A stretch of DNA of 64,000 bases from an uncultured Rhodospirillales bacterium (lineage in GTDB: Bacteria; Pseudomonadota; Alphaproteobacteria; ATCC43930; CGMCC-115725). The stretch lies in assembly GCA_903828515.1 (NCBI GenBank), contig CAIKMD010000006.1, forward strand, positions 496,001-560,000. Direction: 5' to 3'. Below the pieces are notes generated by a model. That model saw only the letters and a program-made list of their open reading frames with translations. It was not told the DNA's origin and searched no databases. Shown piece by piece: positions 1-8,843 of this stretch (positions are counted from its first letter, which is position 1; each line of letters begins with the position of its first letter). The position numbers and the translations under genes were made by a program.

Positions 1-393
1 CAGGCCTTTGAGGTCGAGCGGCCCGTGATATTTCTTGGCGAGATCGGGGGCGAGGGCGAAGACGATGCCGGCCTTGTTGACGTCGAGCACGACCGTGACG
101 AGGTCCATGCCCTTCGGTTGCAGCACGATCGTATATTCGAGCGCGCCGAACATCATATCGGCGCTGCCGCCGACCACCGCGTCGACCGACTTGGTGCCGC
201 CCTCGAAATCGAGCGCGTCGACGGCAAGACCCTCGTCGCGGAAAAAGCCCAGCCGCTCGGCCAGTGTCGGCGGCAATTGCCCGATCAGCGCCTTGCCCGA
301 GACCGCGAGGGTCAGGGGTTTTTGCTGCGCTTGCGCGGGCAGTGCCGCCAGCGTGGCCAGGACCAGCGCCGTGATGATGGCTTTCGACGTCAT
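1..393 (-). CDS. ABC transporter substrate-binding protein, NMT1/SsuA-like (partial)
   Basis: Only the N-terminal 131 residues lie in the window; the gene runs off the left edge with no stop. The start ATG (complement of 391-393) opens MTSKAIITALVLATLAALPA, a clear signal peptide ending near AQA. It is followed by the PPTLAERLGFFRDEGL pattern and a VVGGSADMMFGALEY stretch. Both are typical of periplasmic NMT1/SsuA/TauA-type binding proteins for organic nitrogen or sulfur compounds and aromatics. It is divergent from the flavoprotein at 509. No permease or ATPase is visible beside it. The ligand is unknown. Confidence 0.8.
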   Translation of the reverse strand, partial: MTSKAIITALVLATLAALPAQAQQKPLTLAVSGKALIGQLPPTLAERLGFFRDEGLAVDALDFEGGTKSVDAVVGGSADMMFGALEYTIVLQPKGMDLVTVVLDVNKAGIVFALAPDLAKKYHGPLDLKGL

Positions 394-508
394 TCGGTTT
401 CCCCCGCGTTTCGCGCGATAGTAAACTCCCACTACGATCGGTCAAGCAAACCGGCTCGTCGCGATCGCGCAGGCCGGTGCTATAATCGCGGGTAAAGCGA
501 CGGGGGGA

Positions 509-2173
509 ATGATGCCGGATTGGCAATGCGAAGCGGACGTGGTGGTGATCGGTTCGGGCGCGACCGGATTGCCCGCCGCCATCGTCGCGCGCGAGGCCGG
601 CGCCTCGGTGATCCTGGTGGAGGCCCAGCCGCATATCGGCGGCCACGCGATGGTCAGCGGCGGCAACGTCGCCCTGGGCGGCGGCACCAGCGCACAAAAG
701 AAATACGGCATCGTCGACTCACCCGACCTGGTGTTCCAGGACCTCACCGACTGGAGCGTCGTCGAGCCCAACGGGTTTCCCGATTATCGCTACAACGACC
801 GCGAGATCATCCGCGCTTTCGCCGATTACAGCGCGCCGACCTATGAATGGCTCGCCGCGCATGGCGTGATGTTCATCGACGCGCCGCCCGACAAGCGCGG
901 CGGCAACGCGGTCGGCAATTCGGTGCCGCGCGAGAATCATCCGGCGGTCATGGACTGGGCGATGGTGCAGACCGGCAAGCCCGCGCGGCTGGAAACCCAG
1001 GCGACGCGCTGCTCGGGCAACGGCTTGATGCGCCCGCTCGAAGCCGCGGCTTACAAGGCCGGGGTCGAGATCATGCTCGAACATAAAATGACGGCGATCC
1101 ACCGCGAAGCCACGGGCCGGCGGCGCGTCACCGGCATCACGGTCGAGCATCGCGGCGCCGCGCTCGATATCCGCGCGCGCAAGGCGGTGATCGTCGCGAC
1201 GGGCGGTTCGACCGGCAATATCGAGTTTCGGCGCATGTTCGATCCGCGCCTGACCGAGGAATATTGCGGCCTCGCCGGGATGCCGTGGTCGGATCAGGAC
1301 GCGAGCGGCGAGATCGCCGCGATGGCGGTCGGCGCCTCGCTGTGGGGGCTTTACAACCAGACCGGCGAATTCGGCTCGGGCATCACCAAGCCGGGCAGCA
1401 TCGGCTGCCAATACGGTTACTGCCATCTTCATTGGGGCACCGGCAGTCCGATCTTCGATCGCATCCGCGCCACCGGCCTCGCGGTCAAGGACTGGCAGGA
1501 CCTGATTCTGGTCAACATGCTGGGCCAGCGCTTCTACGACGAGACGAGCGGACAATTCACCGCGAACAATCACGGCTCGATCGATCCCTATGTGCCGAAC
1601 GATTGGCGCAACGCGAGCGACATCGCTTATAAGCCGAACAATCTGATCAATGCCGCGATGGCCGGGATCGGCGATGGGCATAACGGCGGCGGGCCGATCT
1701 GGGCGATCTTCGATGCCGACGCGGTCGCGCGCGAGGAATGGAAGCCGGCGCCGCCTTATGTCGATATCGATGGGGGTTTCTTCTTCAGCGCGCCGAGCCT
1801 TGCCGAACTCGCTCAGAAGATCGTGATGAAATACCAGCGCGTGGCGATGCCGCCGCAAGCGCTCGAGGAAACCGTGAAACGCTATAACGGCTTCGTCGAT
1901 GCCGGCCGCGACGCGGATTTCGCCAAACCGAAGCCGCTGCACAAGATCGCCAAGGCGCCTTTCTATGCCGCCTGGGCGACGCCGGTCATTCACGACACGC
2001 GCGCGGGCCTGCGCATCAACGCGCGAACGCAGGTCGTCGACATGAACGGGAAGGTCATTCCGGGGCTTTATTGCGGCGGTGAATCCGCCGGCGGCTTCAG
2101 CCTGCACGGCCTCGCGCGCGCCGCCTGCCAGGGCGTGATCGCCGGTCAGAACGCGGCAAGCGAGGAATCATGA
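509..2173 (+). CDS. FAD-dependent oxidoreductase, fumarate reductase/3-ketosteroid dehydrogenase-like
   Basis: A 554-residue flavoprotein. The N-terminal Rossmann motif GSGATG is at residues 15-20 and an acidic E ends the second strand at 38. The C-terminus has the GLYCGGESAGGFSLHG pattern that closes the FAD site in the fumarate reductase/succinate dehydrogenase flavoprotein family, whose soluble members include ketosteroid dehydrogenases and urocanate reductases. There is no signal peptide, so a cytoplasmic enzyme is expected. Two adjacent ATGs (509, 512) follow a GGGGGG run; the second has the better spacing. The stop overlaps the next gene as ATGA, suggesting coupling to an SBP whose ligand may be its substrate (inference). 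Confidence 0.88.
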   Translation: MMPDWQCEADVVVIGSGATGLPAAIVAREAGASVILVEAQPHIGGHAMVSGGNVALGGGTSAQKKYGIVDSPDLVFQDLTDWSVVEPNGFPDYRYNDREIIRAFADYSAPTYEWLAAHGVMFIDAPPDKRGGNAVGNSVPRENHPAVMDWAMVQTGKPARLETQATRCSGNGLMRPLEAAAYKAGVEIMLEHKMTAIHREATGRRRVTGITVEHRGAALDIRARKAVIVATGGSTGNIEFRRMFDPRLTEEYCGLAGMPWSDQDASGEIAAMAVGASLWGLYNQTGEFGSGITKPGSIGCQYGYCHLHWGTGSPIFDRIRATGLAVKDWQDLILVNMLGQRFYDETSGQFTANNHGSIDPYVPNDWRNASDIAYKPNNLINAAMAGIGDGHNGGGPIWAIFDADAVAREEWKPAPPYVDIDGGFFFSAPSLAELAQKIVMKYQRVAMPPQALEETVKRYNGFVDAGRDADFAKPKPLHKIAKAPFYAAWATPVIHDTRAGLRINARTQVVDMNGKVIPGLYCGGESAGGFSLHGLARAACQGVIAGQNAASEES

Positions 2174-3099
2174 AACGCATCGCGATCGCGCTGCTCGCGT
2201 TTGGTGTAGGCGTGGCGCCGGCGTCCGCGGCGACGAAGATCAATTTTCTCTACAACGCCTCAGCTTCGTTCACCGCGATCTTCGTCGCGCAGGATCAAGG
2301 GTTTCTCGCCAAGCACGGGCTCGACGTCGAATTCTCGCTCGCGCAAAGCGGCGCGGTGATGCCGCCCGCGCTGCTCGCCGGATCGGCCCAGATTGCCGCG
2401 CCGACTGCCGCCGTCTTGGTGCAGGCGAGCGAGGAAGGCCTCGATCTCGTGATGATCGCGAACAGTTCGGCCTATCCGTCGCCGCCGCATTCCGATGGCG
2501 TGGTGGCGCGCACGGGAAGCGGGATCAAGGATGCGCGCGACCTCATGGGCCGCAAGGTCGGGCTGCCGAGTCTGGGCGGTATCTTCGAAGTGCTGATGCG
2601 CAAATGGGCGCAGACCAACGGCGCCGACGACCACAAAATTCAATGGGTCGAGGTGCAGATCCGCCAGATGAACGACGCACTCAAATCCGGCCTGGTCGAT
2701 GCGGTGGTGCCGGTCGAGCCGTTCTATAGCCGCATCGTCGATAGCGGCGCCGGTTACGACATCGGCGATTTCGAGGCGGTGGTTCCGGCCGGCACGACGC
2801 CGGTGCTCTATGCCGCGACGCGGGCCTGGGCGACCGAGAATGTCGCGGCGGTGCACGCGTTTCGCGCGGCGCTCGACGAGGCCATCGTGTTCATCCACGA
2901 CCCGATGAACAAGGAATCCGTGCGCGCCAGCATCGTGAAATACACCAAGCTGCCGCCCGAGGCGGCGGCGACGCTCGCCATCCCGAGCAATCTCGAAGTG
3001 AAGGCCCGACCCGAAAGCCTCGCCTTCTGGATCAAGACCATGCGCGAGCAGGGCATCACGCACGGCAATCCCGATCCGGCGAGCCTCATCGCGCCGTAA
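2170..3099 (+). CDS. ABC transporter substrate-binding protein, NMT1/THI5-like
   Basis: A 309-residue periplasmic binding protein. The signal peptide MKRIAIALLAFGVGVAPASA ends near residue 20. The mature N-terminus has the family's FTAIFVAQDQGFLAKHGLDV pattern, and there is a central KVGLPSLGGIFEVLMRKW segment like other NMT1 proteins. The gene overlaps the flavoprotein stop by four bases, so the two are probably co-translated. No permease or ATPase is adjacent, so it must share a distant membrane complex or act alone. The ligand is not predictable from sequence. Confidence 0.88.
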   Translation: MKRIAIALLAFGVGVAPASAATKINFLYNASASFTAIFVAQDQGFLAKHGLDVEFSLAQSGAVMPPALLAGSAQIAAPTAAVLVQASEEGLDLVMIANSSAYPSPPHSDGVVARTGSGIKDARDLMGRKVGLPSLGGIFEVLMRKWAQTNGADDHKIQWVEVQIRQMNDALKSGLVDAVVPVEPFYSRIVDSGAGYDIGDFEAVVPAGTTPVLYAATRAWATENVAAVHAFRAALDEAIVFIHDPMNKESVRASIVKYTKLPPEAAATLAIPSNLEVKARPESLAFWIKTMREQGITHGNPDPASLIAP

Positions 3100-3111
3100 C
3101 GGAGTCGAGGC

Positions 3112-4239
3112 TTATTCGGCCGGCAGGACGTACTCGGTCTCTTTCAGCGTCATCTCGAACTTGATCATCTTGTCGTCCGACCGGTCGCGCGAGACGTGAA
3201 GGGGGTCTTTGCCCGCGGCTACGGCGTCGATCGATTCACGCAGCTTGCGGCGCAGGATGACGATGCCGCGATCGGATTCGGCGAGATGCTCGCGCGTGCG
3301 GTCGGTGATGACGCCCTGGGTTTCCTGCGCGACGCGATCCTGTTCCATCGACGGAATGTTCCAGTATCCGTCGTCGACCCGGGGATAGACACCCGGCTGC
3401 TTGTTCGTGAAGCCCTGGTTCTCATACTCGAAGACGCCGTCAGCCTTCGGGAAGAAATTGATGACGTAGCTATGGGTCAGATTGTCGTCGATCGGTACGC
3501 GGAAACGCATGTCGTGGCTGGGCAGCACGCCGATGCGCGGCGTCGTCGAAATCCGCGAATGCGACGGCAGCACCATGTGAATGATGCGCGGCGGCATTGC
3601 CTCCATCTTGAGGATGCATTTGAAGCCGTAAGGCGTGTCTTCGTAGTCGTAGCCCTGCGGCGTCTTCATCGCCATTTTCGGATAGACGCTGGCATGGAGG
3701 AACGGCAGATGCGGCAGGTCGGCGCCGTTTTCGGCTTTCTGCAGCCAGTTGCAGTAATCCTCGTTGCAGGCGAGGACGCGTTTGCCGTCTTCGCGGAACA
3801 GCACGTCGTATTTCGGGAAAGCCGGCGCGGGCTTCGGGCCGATATAGGCGAAGGCGAAACCGCCGACATCGCGAATTTCATAGGCATTGGCGCAGACGCG
3901 ATCCTTGAACGTGCTTTCGGGACGCTCCGCCGGGGTTTCGAGACATTGTCCGTTCGGCGCGAAGAGCCAGGCGTGGTAGCAACAGCGCAGGCCTTCCTCT
4001 TCGACGCGGCCGTATTCGAGTGAGGTCAAACGGTGAGGGCATTGCAGATCGAGCATCCCCAACTTGCCCTTGCCGGTGCGGAAGACGACGAAGTCCTGAC
4101 CCAGCAGGCGGACTTTCACCGGACGGTCTTTGATATAATCGCTGAACTGAACCGGCCACCAATAGCGGCGCAGCATTTCGCCGCCCGGTGTGCCGGGGCC
4201 GACGCGGGTCATGATCTGGTTTTCGGCTTCGCTCAGCAT
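3112..4239 (-). CDS. Rieske [2Fe-2S] aromatic ring-hydroxylating oxygenase, alpha subunit (phthalate dioxygenase-like)
   Basis: A 375-residue oxygenase component. The Rieske cluster ligands are C67-x-H69 and C86-x2-H89 in QCPHR...RCCYHAW. The mononuclear iron site is D174-x2-H177-x4-H182 in the NWLQKAENGADLPH region. The single-chain layout matches the phthalate/vanillate/dicamba group rather than the alpha-beta naphthalene group. A GAGG Shine-Dalgarno precedes the ATG. No reductase or ferredoxin gene is nearby, so electrons must come from a distant partner. It converges on the SBP at 2170, ending 12 bases away, and is divergent from a TRAP SBP. Its substrate is unknown. Confidence 0.93.
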   Translation of the reverse strand: MLSEAENQIMTRVGPGTPGGEMLRRYWWPVQFSDYIKDRPVKVRLLGQDFVVFRTGKGKLGMLDLQCPHRLTSLEYGRVEEEGLRCCYHAWLFAPNGQCLETPAERPESTFKDRVCANAYEIRDVGGFAFAYIGPKPAPAFPKYDVLFREDGKRVLACNEDYCNWLQKAENGADLPHLPFLHASVYPKMAMKTPQGYDYEDTPYGFKCILKMEAMPPRIIHMVLPSHSRISTTPRIGVLPSHDMRFRVPIDDNLTHSYVINFFPKADGVFEYENQGFTNKQPGVYPRVDDGYWNIPSMEQDRVAQETQGVITDRTREHLAESDRGIVILRRKLRESIDAVAAGKDPLHVSRDRSDDKMIKFEMTLKETEYVLPAE

Positions 4240-4389
4240 GGCGGATACCTCATCGTGAGGCCGATATTTTAGCGCCCGGTCTCGCGCCGAAACAAGGTTT
4301 GGCCGCTGACGGTCGGGAGTGGGCGATCCGTTTGCAATTCGCGACTCATCCCGGCAAGGTGCCCCGACGTTGGCGGGGAGGATTTCAGG

Positions 4390-5391
4390 ATGCGGTGTTG
4401 GGCGGTTGCGTTTGTTGCTGCGTTTTTAGCCGTCGGGTCCGCGCGCGCGGATGAGACGACGCTGATCTTCGCGACCGACGGTCCGCCCGACACGCATATG
4501 GCCGTGCGCGTGTTCCATCCCTGGAGCGATCACGTCAACGAAATCGCCAAGGGTGTCCTGAAGCTCGACGTGCGCGACGGCATGTCGATCGTCAATCCGA
4601 CGAATTTCTACAATCGCGTTCTCGAGGATGTGGTCCAGATCTCGTGGGGCAGCATCGGCAACCTGGCCGGTACTTTTCCGCTGACCGAATTCACCGCTCT
4701 GCCGTTCCAGGCCGAGCGCGCCGAGGACGCCTCGGTCGCCTATTGGCGCCTCTATAAGACCGGTCTTCTGGACGGGAATTTCAAGGACGTCGTGCCGATC
4801 ATGATGTCGATCTACACGCAGGAGGTCGTTCATCTGACCAAGCCGCCCAAGTCGATCGAGACCCTCGCGGGACTTCGTATCATGGTGGTCTCAAAAACGG
4901 CGTCGAACCTGATCAGCCGATTGGGCGGATCGCCAAGCTCGATCCCGTTGCCCGATCTGTATTCGGCTCTCCAGCATGGAACCGTGGACGGCACCTTGAT
5001 CGCGTGGACGGCGTTTCAACCGTATCGGCTCGCCGAGGTGACCACCTATCATTACGAGACCCAGCTTGGCGCTTCGCCGGGCATGGTCTTCATGGCGCGC
5101 AAGCGTTACGACGCCTTGCCGGCAACCGTGCGTAAAATCATCGACGAGAATTCCGGCGAAGCGATCAGCCGGCAACTGGGTAAGGCCCTCGACGAGTTGT
5201 CCGAGGAAGCAAGACTGAAAGCCAAGGCTCAATCCGGTCAGGTGGACGTCTTCGCGACCGAAGCGCAAGCCGCGAAATGGCGCGAACTGACGGCGCCGGT
5301 CACTGCGGCTTGGGTGAAGGAGACGCCCGGCGGCGAGAAAGTGCTGTCGACCTTCCGTCAGATTCTGGCCGATGTGAAAGCCGGCAAGTAG
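4390..5391 (+). CDS. TRAP-type substrate-binding protein DctP-like (orphan)
   Basis: A 333-residue periplasmic protein with signal peptide MRCWAVAFVAAFLAVGSARA. It has DctP-family landmarks: WRLYKTGLLD, the GLRIMVVSKTASNL segment, ALQHGTVDG, and a C-terminal helix ending LADVKAGK. In most DctP proteins the first of these positions reads G-L-K-x-R-V and the Arg binds the ligand carboxylate; here the Arg is Met. No DctQ or DctM membrane subunit is present. It is the first of three paralogs in this window, with those at 20826 and 54170. It is divergent from the Rieske gene, sharing a 150-base upstream region. Confidence 0.88.
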   Translation: MRCWAVAFVAAFLAVGSARADETTLIFATDGPPDTHMAVRVFHPWSDHVNEIAKGVLKLDVRDGMSIVNPTNFYNRVLEDVVQISWGSIGNLAGTFPLTEFTALPFQAERAEDASVAYWRLYKTGLLDGNFKDVVPIMMSIYTQEVVHLTKPPKSIETLAGLRIMVVSKTASNLISRLGGSPSSIPLPDLYSALQHGTVDGTLIAWTAFQPYRLAEVTTYHYETQLGASPGMVFMARKRYDALPATVRKIIDENSGEAISRQLGKALDELSEEARLKAKAQSGQVDVFATEAQAAKWRELTAPVTAAWVKETPGGEKVLSTFRQILADVKAGK

Positions 5392-5413
5392 CTCCGGCTT
5401 TCGTCAACCGTGT

Positions 5414-5632
5414 TTAGGGGCGAACGGGTGGCTGCGCCGCGGGAACGGCGGTCTGATCGGACACCGGGGCCTCGAGATTTCCCGCGGTTGGACCGTTATC
5501 GCGCGTCGAATTGATGTCCTGTTCGATGCCACGATTGCCGCCGCCGCCGCTTTGACTGCCGATCGTGACCGCGCATCCCGGCAACGCCACGATCACCATC
5601 CAAATCAGAAGGCTGACACGTTTCGTCATCGC
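5414..5632 (-). CDS. small lipoprotein, unknown function
   Basis: From the ATG at 5632 this encodes 72 residues beginning MTKRVSLLIWMVIVALPGC. The lipobox ALPGC predicts lipidation of the Cys. The remainder is Gly-, Asn- and Pro-rich with no fold recognised. An alternative ATG at 5650 overlaps the stop of the preceding gene as ATGA and would add six residues. The internal start was chosen because it follows an AGGGGC purine stretch and gives a compact n-region. It ends close to the convergent TRAP SBP at 5391. It lies last in a minus-strand run of three lipoproteins. Confidence 0.55.
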   Translation of the reverse strand, partial: AMTKRVSLLIWMVIVALPGCAVTIGSQSGGGGNRGIEQDINSTRDNGPTAGNLEAPVSDQTAVPAAQPPVRP

Positions 5633-5646
5633 ACGCTGCCCCTGTC

Positions 5647-5802
5647 TCATTCGTGCCAGACGCGGCGTCCGTAATTCGATCGATCGTGTCCGCCGCCGTC
5701 ACCGGAATAGTAGCCGCGCCCTCCGCCGCCATACGGCGCGATCACGCAACCGGAAACGGCAAAGAGCGTGCAAGCGAGAACGATAAGCATTTTGATTTTC
5801 AT
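5647..5802 (-). CDS. small Gly-rich lipoprotein, unknown function
   Basis: A 51-residue protein starting MKIKMLIVLACTLFAVSGC with an AVSGC lipobox. It is followed by a short Gly/Tyr-rich tail (APYGGGGRGYYSGDGGG) ending RRVWHE. It is too short for routine gene callers, but the signal sequence and lipobox are convincing. The gene starts 49 bases after the OmpA-like lipoprotein ends on the same strand, and its stop overlaps an in-phase ATG of the next lipoprotein. The role is unknown; the tail may be disordered and sit at the cell wall. Confidence 0.55.
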   Translation of the reverse strand: MKIKMLIVLACTLFAVSGCVIAPYGGGGRGYYSGDGGGHDRSNYGRRVWHE

Positions 5803-5851
5803 GGTCGTCTCCAGAACTGCCGCAAAGTCGAAGGAATCGCCGTTTCGCCGA

Positions 5852-6313
5852 TCAATGAACGGCGATATCGACAACCCGGTTCGCCGATGCGGCGACGTCG
5901 TTCGCGGTGGCCAGGTTTTCGCGGGTTTCCCCGGTCCAGCGCGTCTCGACCCGATCGGCCGACACTTTGCTGCCATAGACAAGAGCATCGCGCACGGTGT
6001 CCGCGCGCTGATGGGACAGATGCATGTTGTAGTCGTTGCCGCCGACCGTATCGGTCCTGCCGACGATCGTCGCCACGGATTTCGGATTGGCGCGCATGTA
6101 CGCGCTCAAATCGGCAACGATTTTCTGGCCGTTGGCGTCGATCACAAAACTGTTCGTATCGAAGTTGACGTGATACCAGATTGCCGAAGGCCCCGGCGCG
6201 ACCGGTGGCGGGTTCGAGGCAACGGCTTGCGGGGGTGTCTGCGTGCAGGCGCCAAGCGCGGAAACGACACCGATGGTTGCCAGGGTGCGCCATGAGATCA
6301 TGCGTTGCGACAT
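5852..6313 (-). CDS. OmpA-like peptidoglycan-binding lipoprotein
   Basis: 153 residues from the ATG at 6313, preceded by GGAGA. The lipobox SALGAC puts the lipidated Cys at 23, followed by a Pro-rich linker. The OmpA C-terminal domain spans about residues 45-153, with VGRTDTVGG, the YNMHLSHQRAD helix and the closing NRVVDI strand. These correspond to the peptidoglycan-binding Asp and Arg positions of the family. It lies 136 bases downstream of the hybrid kinase on the same strand. In YfiBNR systems an OmpA-like lipoprotein (YfiB) relieves YfiR inhibition, so this gene could have that part here (inference). Confidence 0.85.
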   Translation of the reverse strand: MSQRMISWRTLATIGVVSALGACTQTPPQAVASNPPPVAPGPSAIWYHVNFDTNSFVIDANGQKIVADLSAYMRANPKSVATIVGRTDTVGGNDYNMHLSHQRADTVRDALVYGSKVSADRVETRWTGETRENLATANDVAASANRVVDIAVH

Positions 6314-6449
6314 CGGTGTCTCCCAATCTGAGTATGAAAAGTTTTCGGCCCGTGCACATGGCACGTTGCCACGATCAAACCCTAGGGGCTGTGACGCTCA
6401 CCCGGATAGGATCGGAAACTACTCAGCGGTTCCGATGGCGGTGCGACGA

Positions 6450-8255
6450 TCAGCTTTCGGAATCGATGCTCAGAATCGATCGCATTTTCCGCCCCAATTC
6501 GGCGGCCGTGAACGGCTTGGTGATGAGCTCGACGCCCGGATCGAGCATGCCGTTATGCACGATCGCATTGCGCGCATAGCCGGTGGTATAGAGCACCTTG
6601 AGATGGGGCCAGCGGGCGTGTACTTCGTCGGCAAGCTGTCGGCCATTGAGTCCGCCCGGCAAGCCGACATCGGTGAAAAGAAGCTGGACGCCGGACGTGA
6701 CTTCGAGCAGCCGCAGGGCAGCCCGGCCATTCTCGGCTTCGATCACGCGGTAGCCCAAATAGCGCAATGTTTCGACCGTGAAGGTGCGAACGTCGGGGTC
6801 GTCCTCCACGACGAGAATAAGGTCGTGGATGGGGCCATCATGGGCGTGCGCGGCATGCTCGGAACTTTCATCCTCGTGGAGTTCGCCAATAATCCGCGGC
6901 AGGTAGAGCTTAACCGTCGTGCCCTGGCCGACCTCGCTATAGATGGCGACATGTCCGCCGGACTGTTTGATGAAGCCATAGACCTGCGACAGGCCGAGAC
7001 CGGTACCGTGACCGATGTCCTTGGTCGTGAAAAACGGATCGAAGGCCTTTTCCATGACCTCTTTCGTCATGCCGGCGCCGGTGTCGGTGACGGCGATCGA
7101 GACATAAGGTCCGGGCTTCATGCCGTCATGCAACGACGCATATGATTCATCGAGAAAAGCGTTGGCGGTCTCGATCGTCAGTTTGCCGCCGCGCGGCATC
7201 GCATCGCGTGCATTGACGGCCAGATTGAGCAGCGCGTTTTCGAGCTGGTTGGCATCCGCCGAGGCCCGCCAGGCGCCGCCGCTGAGCACGGTTTCGATCT
7301 GAATCGATTCGCCGAGCGTGCGATGGAGCAGTTGCGACATACCGCTGGTCAGTTTGTTGACATCGATGGGTTTGGGTTCGAGCGGCTGCCGCCGTGAGAA
7401 GGCGAGCAATTGCTTGGTCAGGGTGGCGGCGCGCTGACCGCCATGCGTCGCCCGCTCGATATATTGCCGTAAATTCTCGGGCGTTGCCTTTCCGCTTTCG
7501 AGCCTGTTTTGGGCAACCGAAAGATTGCCGAGAATGATCTGCAGCAGATTGTTGAAATCGTGGGCGACCCCGCCGGTGATTTGTCCGATCGCCTCCATTT
7601 TCTGGACCTGGCGCAGCGTCTCTTCCGCTTTTTCGCGCTGAACGATCTGGCTCTGAAGCTCGTTGTTCGCATCGGCGAGCGCACTGGCCCGGAGTGCAAG
7701 CTCGTCATTCGCCCTTTTGAGCGCGGATTGCGCGATCGCGAAAACGATGACGACGAGGAGCGTCAGCAGGACGAGCAGGCCGAACACACCATAGCGTTCC
7801 AACCGGGTCGCGAGCGGCTCGGCGACGGCCCGCAGATAGACCATGCCGAGCCGGCGGCCATCTTCCACGATGGGAATGGTCGCGATCAGCCGGCCCTGTT
7901 CGAGATGGGTTCCGGGCGGCGGCGCCGTGGTCGGCAAGGGCTCCTGATCGCCGCGCACGAAATTCGCGAACAGCGCTCCTTTGCTGTCATAGACGGCGAC
8001 GACGTCGATTTGCGCGTTCACGCGCAGCGCATTCACGTATTCCTGGGCGGCGCCCGGATCGTCGAAATCGAGCGCGGCGGTAACCGTCGACGCCAGAATT
8101 CGCGCCTCGACCTCGACCTCGGCGATGCGCTGACTCTGATAGGAGCGTTCGCTGTAGAGGGCGATGACCAGGCCGGCGAGCAACAGAACTGCCGCGCCGG
8201 CAGGCCCGATCAGCGGCGTGAGCTTGACGAAGCTCCAATTCGATCGGTCATTCAT
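6450..8255 (-). CDS. hybrid sensor histidine kinase/response regulator with CHASE8-like periplasmic sensor
   Basis: 601 residues. TM1 is about 13-34, a periplasmic domain 35-156, and TM2 about 157-176. The coiled linker leads to a HisKA with H232 in GGVAHDFNNLL. HATPase follows with N348, DTGAGM 391-396 and GTGLGLS 418-424, and a C-terminal receiver with acidic residues E484-D486, phospho-acceptor D529 and K580. The periplasmic part resembles the CHASE8 sensor of YfiN diguanylate cyclases (judged by eye). It sits 18 bases downstream of the YfiR-like gene and is probably co-transcribed with it and the TonB receptors. No HPt or output regulator is in the window. Its signal is inferred to be relayed by YfiR. 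Confidence 0.92.
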   Translation of the reverse strand: MNDRSNWSFVKLTPLIGPAGAAVLLLAGLVIALYSERSYQSQRIAEVEVEARILASTVTAALDFDDPGAAQEYVNALRVNAQIDVVAVYDSKGALFANFVRGDQEPLPTTAPPPGTHLEQGRLIATIPIVEDGRRLGMVYLRAVAEPLATRLERYGVFGLLVLLTLLVVIVFAIAQSALKRANDELALRASALADANNELQSQIVQREKAEETLRQVQKMEAIGQITGGVAHDFNNLLQIILGNLSVAQNRLESGKATPENLRQYIERATHGGQRAATLTKQLLAFSRRQPLEPKPIDVNKLTSGMSQLLHRTLGESIQIETVLSGGAWRASADANQLENALLNLAVNARDAMPRGGKLTIETANAFLDESYASLHDGMKPGPYVSIAVTDTGAGMTKEVMEKAFDPFFTTKDIGHGTGLGLSQVYGFIKQSGGHVAIYSEVGQGTTVKLYLPRIIGELHEDESSEHAAHAHDGPIHDLILVVEDDPDVRTFTVETLRYLGYRVIEAENGRAALRLLEVTSGVQLLFTDVGLPGGLNGRQLADEVHARWPHLKVLYTTGYARNAIVHNGMLDPGVELITKPFTAAELGRKMRSILSIDSES

Positions 8256-8273
8256 GTCCGCTCTCGTCGCTCT

Positions 8274-8840
8274 CTACGGTCGCGCATTCACGGCCAGGCT
8301 CAATAATTTGGAACTGATTCCGAGTTTGTTGTCACTCGCGGCGTTGGGATTGATCTCGAACCGGACGCGATTATCGGCAAGCGCGAAATTGATGATCCCC
8401 TTCGCCGCGGCATTGGATGCCGAGTCGGTGACCGTCAGGACCGGCGAACCGCGAACTGCGTTGATCGTCTCGGCCACGGCGACCGGATCGGTGCTCCCGA
8501 CATACATGATGTGACAGCCGGTGTTGCGGTCGACGGTGCGGAGGCGCCGCACCACGATGGCGCGATTGCCGATCTGCTGGCCCGCGACGGCCTGGTCGAT
8601 CAGCGGTCCGAACGGATCGCTGCCGACGATACAGAGGTTGATCGGACTCTCCGCGGTGGCGAAAGCGGCATCGGGCCACGTGACGAACGGCGCGAATTTA
8701 TAGAGATAGGTCGCCTTGATGGCGTATTCGAGGGAAGCGTTTTGCGCGCTCGATACCATGCTTGAGGCAAGCAGCAGGACGGCGGCGACAAGCGCTGTCG
8801 TTCCGGCTCGAATCAATATTTTCCAGCGCGCGGACGGCAT
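8274..8840 (-). CDS. YfiR-like periplasmic protein (DUF4154)
   Basis: 188 residues with an N-terminal hydrophobic signal (about 10-32). It has the DUF4154 pattern YAIKATYLYKFAPFVTWP, then INLCIVGSDPFG, GRxIVVRR-like and CHIMYVGS, with a C-terminal INFALADNRVRFEIN strand. Two cysteines (C70, C109) could form a disulfide, as in YfiR of Pseudomonas aeruginosa, which represses the diguanylate cyclase YfiN in the periplasm. Here the gene is packed three bases after a TonB receptor and 18 bases before a hybrid kinase with a YfiN-like sensor. A role as periplasmic adaptor between receptor and kinase is the natural inference. Confidence 0.88.
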   Translation of the reverse strand: MPSARWKILIRAGTTALVAAVLLLASSMVSSAQNASLEYAIKATYLYKFAPFVTWPDAAFATAESPINLCIVGSDPFGPLIDQAVAGQQIGNRAIVVRRLRTVDRNTGCHIMYVGSTDPVAVAETINAVRGSPVLTVTDSASNAAAKGIINFALADNRVRFEINPNAASDNKLGISSKLLSLAVNARP

Positions 8841-8843
8841 TCG

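Noticed and set aside
719-2107. Long open frame opposite the fumarate-reductase-like flavoprotein
   Set aside because: Antisense shadow caused by high GC third positions; no family features and the plus-strand flavoprotein is clear.
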